Positions 1-7,010 of a stretch of DNA of 42,011 nt are shown here, one piece after another; the first letter of the stretch is position 1, and the number at the start of each line of letters is the position of its first letter. The DNA lies in NCBI GenBank assembly GCA_937944385.1, contig CALDYQ010000016.1, forward strand, positions 1 through 42,011. Reading direction: 5' to 3'. The notes beneath the pieces were generated by a model. It was not told the origin of the DNA and searched no databases. It was given only the letters and a program-made list of their open reading frames with translations. A program made the translations under genes and the position numbers. The stretch is from an uncultured Burkholderiales bacterium (GTDB taxonomy: Bacteria > Pseudomonadota > Gammaproteobacteria > Burkholderiales > Casimicrobiaceae).

Positions 1-1
1 C

Positions 2-196
2 ACGGTGATGGTTCGTGGCGAGACCGGTGCTGTCAATGCGGCGGTGCGCGCCGGCGCGGACGCGTGCGAGCGCGTGGGCGACGGCCTGGCGGCGGCACAC
101 ATCATTGCCCGTCCACATAGCGAGGTCGAGCAGATCCTGCCGGTGCAGCCAGATGCGGGCGGCAGCGGACGCGACGGCGACGTCGCGCAGAGCTAA
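2..196 (+). CDS. csoS1: CsoS1-type carboxysome shell protein, C-terminal part (cut by window edge)
   Basis: The reading frame is open at the left edge and ends at the stop 194-196. It encodes the second half of a BMC-domain hexameric shell protein. The stretch VRGETGAVNAAVRAGADAC followed by ERVGDGL, AAHIIARPHSEVEQILP is almost the CsoS1A/B/C consensus of alpha-carboxysomes (recognised from memory of the family). CsoS1 proteins tile the facets of the shell that encloses form IA Rubisco and carbonic anhydrase. Only about 64 residues lie in the window, ending with a short Gly/Asp-rich tail. It is followed after 48 bp by acRAF, as expected at the 3' end of a cso operon, so cbbLS, csoS2, csoSCA and csoS4 should lie to the left. 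The ATG at 8 is internal, not the start. Confidence 0.93.
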   Translation, partial: TVMVRGETGAVNAAVRAGADACERVGDGLAAAHIIARPHSEVEQILPVQPDAGGSGRDGDVAQS

Positions 197-244
197 AACA
201 CACCCCACGGGCTCGGAGTGACTTCATCAGGAAAGGTGCAAAGC

Positions 245-562
245 ATGGACACGCTTGCTGCAGATGCGATTCCGAAGGGCTGGAAAGTCATCGAGCGACC
301 GGCGGGCTTGTTCCGGCGCTACGACTTCGAGAGTTACGCTCAGACGCGGCTCTACCTCGAGCTTCTTGCGAAGGAGTCCGAGCGGGTTGGTCGTTATCCG
401 GATCTTTCGTTCGGTCCGCGACACGTCAACGTTACCATCGGGGTTGACGGCGAATCTGCCGCCTTGGCGTGCGCCCAAGCAATTGCGAGTGATGGCTACG
501 CCGAGCAGGCGCGCCGGGAAGGGCTGTCGAGTCTCGCCATCACTAGCGGAACGGCTGCATGA
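245..562 (+). CDS. acRAF: Alpha-carboxysome Rubisco assembly factor (pterin carbinolamine dehydratase-like)
   Basis: This 105-residue protein has the pterin-4a-carbinolamine dehydratase fold, in the divergent form linked to cso operons that serves as a Rubisco assembly chaperone. The ATG at 245 is chosen because AGGAAAGG lies 7 bp before it; a GTG at 218 would add nine residues. In true dehydratases a His-His-Pro motif forms the active site. Here the equivalent segment reads GRYPDLSFGPRHVNVTI, so the paired histidines are gone and catalysis on pterin is unlikely. That loss is typical of the carboxysome-linked members. It lies 48 bp after csoS1 and its stop overlaps the next start by ATGA, so it should be cotranscribed and translationally coupled. 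An active pterin dehydratase is the alternative, but residues and context argue against it. Confidence 0.88.
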   Translation: MDTLAADAIPKGWKVIERPAGLFRRYDFESYAQTRLYLELLAKESERVGRYPDLSFGPRHVNVTIGVDGESAALACAQAIASDGYAEQARREGLSSLAITSGTAA

Positions 563-789
563 AGTCCCAAGCCAGAATCGCTACACGAGGTGGAGCCGCC
601 AAGGCCACGAGCAAGAGCGCAGTCAAATCCGCGGCGAAACCAGCGGCCAGCCCGGCGGGCAAACAGGTGGCGAAGCCTGCGGCGAAGCCGGCGAGTGGTG
701 TCCCCGCGATGCCGGCAGTCGCACCCACCCCGACACGTCGGGCCGCGGCCAGCGGCCTCACCCCCACGCTCGCCGTCTGGCCCGATTGA
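559..789 (+). CDS. Small basic Ala/Lys/Pro-rich protein, hypothetical
   Basis: The frame encodes 76 residues and begins in an ATGA overlap with the acRAF stop, which suggests translational coupling. The protein is nearly all Ala, Lys, Pro, Ser and Arg, with KSAAKPAAS-like repeats resembling the histone H1-like tails of AlgP or PhaF proteins. It has no hydrophobic core and is predicted to be disordered and positively charged. I recognise no family. Its place at the end of a carboxysome operon suggests, without proof, a nucleic-acid or Rubisco-binding role. Repetitive GC-rich sequence can stay open by chance, so its reality rests mainly on the ATGA coupling and the cluster position. Confidence 0.5.
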   Translation: MKSQARIATRGGAAKATSKSAVKSAAKPAASPAGKQVAKPAAKPASGVPAMPAVAPTPTRRAAASGLTPTLAVWPD

Positions 790-893
790 ATTTGCGCTGC
801 GGGGCCGCTGATCGCTGCCCTCCCTTGCGCGTATTCATTCTCGCCGTCGCGCAATGCGTCGCGTGATGTCATCGGCCCTTCACTGACTGGACC

Positions 894-1817
894 ATGCCCG
901 CTCCATCCCGTCGCACCTTGTCTGCCATCGACGTCGCTGTCACCATCATCCGCGATGCATCCGGCCGCGTGTTGCTGGCCGAGCGTCTGCCTCGTCAACT
1001 CTCGGCGGGCTACTGGGAGTTGCCCGGCGGGAAGGTAGACGCGGGCGAAACACCGATCCAGGCGGCGGCGCGAGAAGCCCACGAAGAAGTGGGCGTCACT
1101 GTCGAGGAACTGCGACCCTTCCTCTCCTACGACCACGTCTTCCCGCTGCGCCGCCTGCGGCTGAGCTTCTTTTCGGCGACACGGTGGTCGGGCACCCCGC
1201 ACGGACGCGAGGGGCAGCGTATTGCCTGGGTCGACCCAGCGCGCGTCAGCGTCGCGCCGGTGTTGGCCTCCAACCGGCGAGTGCTTGCCCTCTTGGGGTT
1301 GCCCGAACGCGGATGGGCACGGCCCAGCGACCGCCTGATGGATGCGATATCGGCATCTGCCGACTCGCTGCTCATTGTTCGCACTCGCCGCGAGACGCGC
1401 GCGATGGTTCAACACGCACTCCGTCCTGTCCTTGCAGCGAGCGGACGCACCGGTGGCATGGTCTTCATCGAGGACGATCTCCAACTCACCGCACTCTTGG
1501 GTGCGCACGGGGCGTTCACGACGACGCGAGCGCATCGCTGGACCGCCCGACCGGACGTGCCGCTTTGGGCAGTGCGCTGTCAGGGCATGCAGGATATCGA
1601 AGCCTTCTCAAGGCTCGGGGCTGATGTGGCTGTGCTGCCCTTCGAAACCAGCACGCCTGTCGACGTGTCCGCGGCCACCTTGGCTTTTGCCGCGGTCTAT
1701 CTCGAAGCCACGGTGACGGAGGCGCACGCCGCCGAGCGCCGCGCTGCCTCGGCAGGAGCACGCGGCGTCATCATTCGTGAAGCCTGCCGCTGCGCCTGCG
1801 CAGCGCGCGCGGCCTAA
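894..1817 (+). CDS. Nudix hydrolase fused to a degenerate TenI/thiamine-phosphate-synthase-like domain
   Basis: This 307-residue protein has two parts. Residues 10-135 form a MutT-type Nudix domain, with the box starting at Gly46, Glu52 and the REAHEEVGV core at 60-68, which binds metal and cleaves nucleoside diphosphate derivatives. Residues 150-300 resemble the TIM barrel of ThiE/TenI, but the phosphate-binding and catalytic loops are not recognisable, so it is probably not a functional thiamine-phosphate synthase. Such fusions are common in Proteobacteria and are usually annotated as 8-oxo-dGTP diphosphatase. The gene sits 104 bp after the small basic protein; no strong ribosome-binding site is seen before the ATG. 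The C-terminus is rich in Cys and Ala (ACRCACAARAA). Its place between carboxysome genes and a bicarbonate transporter candidate may be chance. Confidence 0.85.
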   Translation: MPAPSRRTLSAIDVAVTIIRDASGRVLLAERLPRQLSAGYWELPGGKVDAGETPIQAAAREAHEEVGVTVEELRPFLSYDHVFPLRRLRLSFFSATRWSGTPHGREGQRIAWVDPARVSVAPVLASNRRVLALLGLPERGWARPSDRLMDAISASADSLLIVRTRRETRAMVQHALRPVLAASGRTGGMVFIEDDLQLTALLGAHGAFTTTRAHRWTARPDVPLWAVRCQGMQDIEAFSRLGADVAVLPFETSTPVDVSAATLAFAAVYLEATVTEAHAAERRAASAGARGVIIREACRCACAARAA

Positions 1818-1855
1818 ATGAGTTGACCGCCCCTGATCGCACGACCGGACAACTG

Positions 1856-4141
1856 ATGAGCCAGGCGAAGCCAGCCCCTGTCGCCCCGGTCCGCCGCGAC
1901 CTTCCGGCGAGCGGGCTCGCCGGATTCCGGCACTGGCGCGATGATCTCGCAGCTGGTGTCCAGGTCGCTCTCCTCTGGGCACCGTTCTCGCTGGGTGTGG
2001 CCATCGCCTCAGGGGCGCCTGCGGTTGCAGGGTTGATCTCGGCCATCGTCGCCGGCCTGCTCTATCCCCTGCTCGGCGGCTCGCATGTGACCGTGAGCGG
2101 TCCGGCGGCGGCACTTGCGCCCGTACTGCTTTGGGGCATGTTGCTGCTGGGCAGCGGCGACCTGGCCCGGGGCTATCCGCTCGTGCTCGTGGCCATCGTG
2201 TTCACTGGCGCCGTACAGATTCTGCTTTCGTGGCTTCGCGCCGGGCAATACGCGAGCATGCTCCCTTCAACCGTGATCGAGGCGATGCTCGCTGCGATCG
2301 GGGTCATGATCATCGTGCGACAGTTGCCCGCGCTCATCGGTGCGCCGTCGGTGCCTACAAAAGGGGTGGTCGATGCCTTGCGGCATCTGCCCGATCAGGC
2401 GGCGCAGATGAACTGGCCAGTTGCATTCATCGGTCTTGTCTCGCTCGGACTGATGTTCGCGCTGCGCAACCCGCGCACACAGTGGCTCCGAAAGATTCCC
2501 TCGGCCATCATCGTCGCACTGCTCGGGATTGCACTGGCCTGGGCCGCCGGGGTCGATGCAACGTATCTCGTCCGGATGCCGCAGAACATTCTCGACGGCT
2601 TGCACGCCCCGGCGTTCCGTGAATTCCTTGCCTCGCCGCAGCTTTGGCTTTCCATGGCGCTCGTGGTCTTCGTCTTCACGATGATCGACGGAGTGGAGTC
2701 GGTTGCGAGCGTCAAGGCGGTCGACAAAATCGATCCGTGGCGCAGGAAAAGCGACCCGAACAAGACGCTGCGTGCGATGGGCGTGTGCAACCTCACCTCG
2801 GGCATGCTTGGTGGTCTCACGGTCATCCCGAACGCCGTGCCAAGCCGCGCAAACATTGATGCCGGGGCACGTACGCTCTGGTCCAATTTCTGGAGCGGGC
2901 TGCTCCTCGTGATTTTCGCCGTGGCCTTGCCGTCGCTCATGGCGCGTATCCCGCTCGCGGCCATCGCGGGGCTGCTCATCTACATCGGCTGGCGGCTCTG
3001 TGAACCGGCGCTGTTCCGGCGCATGTTCTCGATCGGTCTCGACCGGTTCGTGGTGTTCGTCGGAACACTGGCCGCGATCCTGCTCACCGATCTGCTCGTG
3101 GGCATGCTGATCGGGGTTGCGATCGAGCTGCTCCTGCTGCTCTACCTGCTGATGCCCTCGGTGCGCTACGTGCTCACGGGGCGGCTCGACTGGGCGAGTG
3201 CCAATCGCCTGCTTTGGGAGAACTTCTCGGGCATGTTTCGCTCGCCAGTCATCCGCGAGCGCCTCGAAACCGAGAACGGCCGCCAACGGATGATCTTCAC
3301 CATGCGCTCGCTCGTGGGGTTCAATCTGCTGCAGCTGCAGAAGCGCATCGCGCGGCTACCGCATGACGCCGCGCTCACGCTGCGCTTCACCGAGTCGGCA
3401 CGCATCATCGACCACACTGCGGTGGAATACCTGCAGGAACTCGAGGAAGAGTTTGCAGCCGAAGGCCGCGCCTTCGCCATCGAGGGCGTGGAGAACTTCC
3501 AGCGCTTCTCGGCCCATCCGCTCGCCTCGTGCATGCAGGAAGCGAAGCTTGCGCGACAGGAGGCGGATCTCTCCGAGCGTGGCCAGGTGATCGCAGCAAT
3601 TGCAGCGCGTCACGGTCTCGCTTTCCGTGCCGAGACGATGGCGACCATCAATCGTCACGGCTTCATCTACCTGCAGCGCGGGGCGCAGCGCGAGGAGACG
3701 AACGCCGCCTTCGGGGCGTGGCAAGGCGGAACACTCCGCGTCTACGACTACAGCCATACCTCACCGCCAGACTACCACCTCGCGCATCGGCACACCCTGC
3801 TCTCGTTCGAATACCCGCCGGGTGAGCGGGGATGCGGTCCCTGCGCACTCACGCCGGGTCATTACCTCGAACGCTATCTCGTCCAGCTGCCGGAGATCGC
3901 CGCGGCTGAACTGCCCGCGGGCTATCGCGCCTACGGCGACCCCACCGCACTCGTGCGCCTGCTCACGCCCGAGGTGCGCGCCGCGATCGCGCCGCTCGGC
4001 GCGGTCTATGTCGAATTGCAGCCCGGCGCGATCCTGTTCTTCCGTCCGTTCGTCGCGCTCGAAAGCGACGAGGCGATAGAGGCCCTGATCGCGGCCTTCG
4101 CCAGCGTAGTGACTGCGGTCAGGAGCGCTCGCCCGGCGTGA
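1856..4141 (+). CDS. SulP-family anion transporter with STAS and extra C-terminal domain; candidate bicarbonate importer
   Basis: This 761-residue inner-membrane protein belongs to SulP (SLC26). About 12 hydrophobic segments span residues 25-420, including the family signature around HVTVSGPAAALAPVLL. A linker and a STAS domain follow (about 455-560, core ALTLRFTESARIIDHTAVEYL). A further soluble region of about 190 residues, from GQVIAAIAARHGLAFRAE to the end, is longer than in ordinary SulP proteins and is not a domain I recognise. BicA of cyanobacteria is a SulP bicarbonate transporter, and this gene lies between the carboxysome end and the Calvin operon, so HCO3- uptake is the likely job; sulfate transport is the alternative. 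The ATG at 1856 is preferred over the TTG at 1823, which would add 11 residues. The gene ends in a hairpin shared with the convergent cbbR relic. Confidence 0.88.
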   Translation: MSQAKPAPVAPVRRDLPASGLAGFRHWRDDLAAGVQVALLWAPFSLGVAIASGAPAVAGLISAIVAGLLYPLLGGSHVTVSGPAAALAPVLLWGMLLLGSGDLARGYPLVLVAIVFTGAVQILLSWLRAGQYASMLPSTVIEAMLAAIGVMIIVRQLPALIGAPSVPTKGVVDALRHLPDQAAQMNWPVAFIGLVSLGLMFALRNPRTQWLRKIPSAIIVALLGIALAWAAGVDATYLVRMPQNILDGLHAPAFREFLASPQLWLSMALVVFVFTMIDGVESVASVKAVDKIDPWRRKSDPNKTLRAMGVCNLTSGMLGGLTVIPNAVPSRANIDAGARTLWSNFWSGLLLVIFAVALPSLMARIPLAAIAGLLIYIGWRLCEPALFRRMFSIGLDRFVVFVGTLAAILLTDLLVGMLIGVAIELLLLLYLLMPSVRYVLTGRLDWASANRLLWENFSGMFRSPVIRERLETENGRQRMIFTMRSLVGFNLLQLQKRIARLPHDAALTLRFTESARIIDHTAVEYLQELEEEFAAEGRAFAIEGVENFQRFSAHPLASCMQEAKLARQEADLSERGQVIAAIAARHGLAFRAETMATINRHGFIYLQRGAQREETNAAFGAWQGGTLRVYDYSHTSPPDYHLAHRHTLLSFEYPPGERGCGPCALTPGHYLERYLVQLPEIAAAELPAGYRAYGDPTALVRLLTPEVRAAIAPLGAVYVELQPGAILFFRPFVALESDEAIEALIAAFASVVTAVRSARPA

Positions 4142-4166
4142 ATCTTTGCTGCGCAAGATTCACGCC
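4135..4166. terminator. Strong 12-bp stem hairpin between convergent genes, probable bidirectional terminator
   Basis: The arms GGCGTGAATCTT (4135-4146) and AAGATTCACGCC (4155-4166) are perfect inverse complements around an 8-nt loop. The stem covers the sulP stop codon on one side and the stop of the cbbR-like relic on the other. It has no clear T-tract, so termination, if any, may be partly Rho-dependent, or the hairpin may protect the mRNA 3' end. Confidence 0.55.
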
Positions 4167-4896
4167 CAGACCTCGATCAGTGCCGAAGCCTGTTCCAACA
4201 GGTAGAGCTGCATGGCCTCGGCCGCGGGCGAGAGTTCCAGATCCGGCAGGCCGACCACGTACCCACTGACGGATGAGTGGCAGGCCCGTGATGGCCAGGC
4301 TAGCCAGGCGACCACCTGAAAGTTCATGGCGAATCGCGCGTTCCGAAAGAAACGCAATGCCCATGCCCGCCATCGCGGCCAGCTTGATCGCCTCGTTGCT
4401 GGGCAGTTCCATCGCAATCCGTGGCTTGACACGGTGCTTCGCGAGCGGCCGTTCCATGGCCTGTCGTGTGCCCGATCCCTGCTCGCGCCCCACCCAAACG
4501 TCGTTCTTTTGCGCCGGGCGCAGCCGCGGTGAGGTCGCCCGCGCACGCGAGGGGTCTGGCGCGGCGACGATCGATAGCTGATGGGTAGCGAAGGGATGCG
4601 CTACGCACGGCCGGTGGTCAGGTACGCGCCCCAACTCAGCCAGAGATGGCCAGATCGATTTCCCAGAGTTCAAGCTGAACGAGGATCGTGTTACGGTTCT
4701 CGATCGATAGCGTGATCTCGATGCCCGGGTAAAGGCTTCGGAATTGCCTGAGCAGCATCGGCACGTAGTATTTGGCCGTGGTCACACAACCCAAACGAAG
4801 CCGTCTCAGACGCAAGCCGCGAGAGGCCGCCATCGCGTCTTCCATCCGCTCCAGTTGGGCGCGGATACGGGTTGCGTGACCCACGAGCGTTCGCGC
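4160..4896 (-). pseudogene. cbbR: Decayed LysR-family regulator (cbbR-like), N-terminal DNA-binding domain missing
   Basis: On the minus strand, pieces of one LysR effector-binding domain lie in order but in changing frames. They run from RIRAQLERMEDAM and LRLGCVTTAKYYVPMLLRQF through VQLELWEIDLAISG (stop near 4636), GRVPDHRPCVAHPFATHQL, RPLACAGDLTAAAPGAKE, VWVGREQGSGTRQAMER, MELPSNEAIKLAAMAGMGIA and VVGLPDLELSPAAEAMQLYL. The frame must change at least four times (near 4640, 4565, 4500 and 4265). The winged-helix domain, about the first 60 codons, is absent: homology stops at about 4897, where cbbX homology begins on the other strand. The surviving domain resembles the intact CbbR at 5147-6076 but is clearly a different paralog. 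It cannot make a working regulator. Confidence 0.85.
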
Positions 4897-5139
4897 TGCC
4901 GCTTTGCCCCCGAGGCGAGTGAAGCGCGCGACTGCTACATCGATCTACGAGTGACGCAGCCCCATTTCGCCAATTCGCGCTCGATCGCGCGCTCGATCCG
5001 CAATGCCCTCGACCGTGCGCGCTTGCGGCAGGCGTCGCGTCTGTTCGCTGAGCGCGACCGCATCCTGGATGCCGAAGCGCTCACCACCATCGAAGCGTCG
5101 GATCTGCTCGCTAGCCGGGTTTTTCAGTCCGACGGCTGA
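4897..5139 (+). pseudogene. cbbX: C-terminal fragment of cbbX (red-type Rubisco activase)
   Basis: The frame from about 4897 to the TGA at 5137-5139 encodes about 80 residues matching the C-terminus of the AAA+ protein CbbX. Recognisable pieces are RFAPEASEA, TQPHFANSRSI, SIRNALDRARLRQASRLFAE, LTTIEASDLLASRVF (compared with proteobacterial CbbX from memory). The Walker A and B motifs and the rest of the ATPase core, about 230 residues, are missing, and no start codon with a ribosome-binding site precedes the fragment. A 12-bp near-duplication (TCGCGCTCGATC then GCGCGCTCGATC, about 4978-5001) inserts four residues, giving RSIARSIRN. CbbX reactivates form IC/ID Rubisco and is normally encoded right after cbbLS; no such genes are present here. 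Confidence 0.85.
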
Positions 5140-5146
5140 CGGTCGA

Positions 5147-6076
5147 TCAAAAGACGAGCCGCCCGGCGAATCGCACGGCGAGCAGTGCCTCGGCGTTCTC
5201 GAGCACGAAGTAGCGAAACGCCTCGGCGGGTGGGGAGAGCAGCTTCGACAGCATGTGCACGCAGTTCCAGGCGCGCACGACCGGGGTTCCCTCTGCGGTC
5301 ACGATGATCAGCTCGCCGTGGTCGAGCTCCTGCCCGATCGTATGCAGTGAGACGAAGCCCAGGCCGAGCCCGGCGGCGACCGCCTGTTTGATGAGCTCAT
5401 TGCTCGGCACCTCCATGCTGATGCGCGGCGTGATGCCGTGCCGATCCATGAACTCTTCGAAGGCTCGGCGCGTTCCCGACCCTTTCTCGCGCAGGATGAA
5501 AGGATAGGCGGCAAGCGTCGAAGGCGCAGGGTGCCCTACATTCTCGAGAGGATGTCCGCGCGGCGCGATGAACACATGCGGATGGGCCGCGAACGGCTCT
5601 GCGCGGGTTGCGAGCTCCTTCGGCGGGCGGCCCATGATCGCGATATCGACCTCGTTCTGCGCGAGCGCCTGAACCAGTTGCTCTCGGTTGCCGAGCGTGA
5701 GGCGGACATCGACGCCGGCATGCTCGCGCCGGAAATCGGCCACGAGACGTGGGACGAAGTAGGTCGCGGTACTCACCATGCCCACGGTCAGCAGCCCAGC
5801 CTCCTGGCGCGACAAGCGCGCTGCTGCATCTTGGGCGTCCTTGAGCGTGGCGAGGATACGCCGCGCGTAGACCAGCATGTATTCGCCGCCCGTGGTCAGC
5901 GAAATCTTTCTGCCCTCACGCTCGAAAAGCGGCAGTCCCACGTGACTTTCGAGCTCGCGGATCTGCATCGTGACGGCGGGCGGCGTCAGATGCAGCGCTT
6001 CGGCCGCGCGGGCGAAGCTCATGTGCTTGGCCACCTCCGAGAAGACACGAAGCTGACGGAAGGTGGCATTCTTCAT
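5147..6076 (-). CDS. cbbR: LysR-type regulator of the Calvin cycle operon, CbbR
   Basis: This intact 309-residue LysR-type activator has an N-terminal winged helix-turn-helix (residues 5-62, with ATFRQLRVFSEVAKHMSFAR and TPPAVTMQIRELE), a linker helix and a two-lobed effector domain from about residue 90. Conserved CbbR-like segments include VSTATYFVPRLV, DIAIMGRPP, REKGSGTRRAFEEFM and MEVPSNELIKQAVAAGLGLG. CbbR proteins sense metabolites such as RuBP, phosphoenolpyruvate or NADPH and activate cbb transcription. It is divergent from cbbY with 101 bp between the start codons, and that gap holds a palindrome fitting a LysR operator, so it probably controls both the cbb operon and itself. It lies seven bases from the cbbX remnant. 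Confidence 0.93.
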   Translation of the reverse strand: MKNATFRQLRVFSEVAKHMSFARAAEALHLTPPAVTMQIRELESHVGLPLFEREGRKISLTTGGEYMLVYARRILATLKDAQDAAARLSRQEAGLLTVGMVSTATYFVPRLVADFRREHAGVDVRLTLGNREQLVQALAQNEVDIAIMGRPPKELATRAEPFAAHPHVFIAPRGHPLENVGHPAPSTLAAYPFILREKGSGTRRAFEEFMDRHGITPRISMEVPSNELIKQAVAAGLGLGFVSLHTIGQELDHGELIIVTAEGTPVVRAWNCVHMLSKLLSPPAEAFRYFVLENAEALLAVRFAGRLVF

Positions 6077-6096
6077 GGTTAAGCTACTACTGAACT

Positions 6097-6145
6097 TTCA
6101 ATCCACAAAAATTGAATTTACCTTATGTTGCGGTCGGGCTACAAC
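6097..6145 (+). promoter_or_regulatory. Probable CbbR operator and cbb operon promoter
   Basis: A palindrome TTCAAT-N8-ATTGAA occupies 6097-6116 and contains the T-N11-A pattern of LysR sites. Just downstream are a -35-like TTTACC (6117-6122), a 17-bp spacer and a -10-like TACAAC (6140-6145). A transcript would start near 6152, ahead of the cbbY ATG at 6178. An activator site abutting a weak -35 is the usual LysR arrangement. The local sequence is AT-rich compared with its surroundings. The boxes are only moderate matches to consensus. Confidence 0.55.
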
Positions 6146-6177
6146 TGCGGGTGACGGCGTATTCACTGGAGCGCATC

Positions 6178-6984
6178 ATGGCCGCCGCATCTGTTTCGAC
6201 GAAGCACTCCCCCAACTCTCTGGGCGCCTTGATCTTCGATGTCGATGGCACGCTGGCCGACACCGAAGAGGTTCACCGAACCGCCTTCAACCGTGCCTTT
6301 GCCGAGCATGGACTCGGCTGGAACTGGTCGGTCGCGCAGTACCGTGAGCTCCTTCTCGTGGCCGGGGGAAAAGAACGCATCCGCGCTTTTTGGCGTTCAG
6401 TCGACCCTCGGTCGGCCGAAGCCTCCGACGCCGAGCGCTTTGTGGCGGAATTGCATGCCGCGAAGACACGTCATTACGAAGCGCTGCTCGCCTCGGGCGG
6501 TATCCCGCTGCGGCCGGGTGTGCTGAGGCTGATCGAGGCGGCGCGCAAGGCCGGCATGCCGATCGGGATTGCCACCACGACGACGCCGGCCAACCTCGAC
6601 GCGCTTCTCAAGCCCAAGCTCGGTGCGGACTGGCGTTCGCTTTTCGCGGTCATCCGCGATGGCGCCACCGATCCGATCAAGAAGCCCGCGCCCGACGTCT
6701 ATCTCTCGGTCCTGCGCGTGCTCGGGCTGCCGGCGCATCGTGCCATCGCTTTCGAAGACACGCACAACGGCCTCACCGCAGCCACCGCCGCGGGCCTTCC
6801 GGTGCTCGTGGCGCCCACCGACTACTCCGCGGGTCAGGACTTTTCGCAGGCGCTAATCGTCCTGCCTCACCTCGGCGACCCGGACGTGCCGCTGGCGCAG
6901 CCGCTGCCCGTGACCGGGCGACGCTGGGTCGATCTCGAGTTCCTCGAGGCGCTGCATCACGGTGCGATCATCGAAGCTTCCTGA
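6178..6984 (+). CDS. cbbY: CbbY, xylulose-1,5-bisphosphate phosphatase (HAD family)
   Basis: This 268-residue HAD-superfamily phosphatase has the nucleophile motif [11 protein letters not shown] (Asp21, acid/base Asp23), a cap domain with the CbbY-type [11 protein letters not shown] segment, the motif II region [10 protein letters not shown], the motif III lysine in [14 protein letters not shown] and motif [13 protein letters not shown]. CbbY removes xylulose-1,5-bisphosphate, a misfire product that inhibits Rubisco, and is typically found beside red-type Rubisco genes. The ATG at 6178 is preceded by TGGAG; upstream TTG or GTG starts (6112, 6151) are less likely. It opens the cbb operon, divergent from cbbR. 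The context argues for CbbY rather than beta-phosphoglucomutase, a relative. Confidence 0.87.
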   Translation: MAAASVSTKHSPNSLGALIFDVDGTLADTEEVHRTAFNRAFAEHGLGWNWSVAQYRELLLVAGGKERIRAFWRSVDPRSAEASDAERFVAELHAAKTRHYEALLASGGIPLRPGVLRLIEAARKAGMPIGIATTTTPANLDALLKPKLGADWRSLFAVIRDGATDPIKKPAPDVYLSVLRVLGLPAHRAIAFEDTHNGLTAATAAGLPVLVAPTDYSAGQDFSQALIVLPHLGDPDVPLAQPLPVTGRRWVDLEFLEALHHGAIIEAS

Positions 6985-7010
6985 CCGCTAGAGAAGCAAA
7001 GGACCTTCTG

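Noticed and set aside
543-1535. 330-codon open frame on the minus strand
   Set aside because: It lies opposite the basic small protein and the Nudix gene; its Arg/Ala/Gly-rich product has no recognisable domain, as expected for the antisense frame of GC-rich genes.
4744-5139. A complete 131-residue protein starting at 4744
   Set aside because: Only the part from about 4897 is homologous to anything (CbbX); the first 50 residues are the antisense of the LysR relic, and no ribosome-binding site is present.
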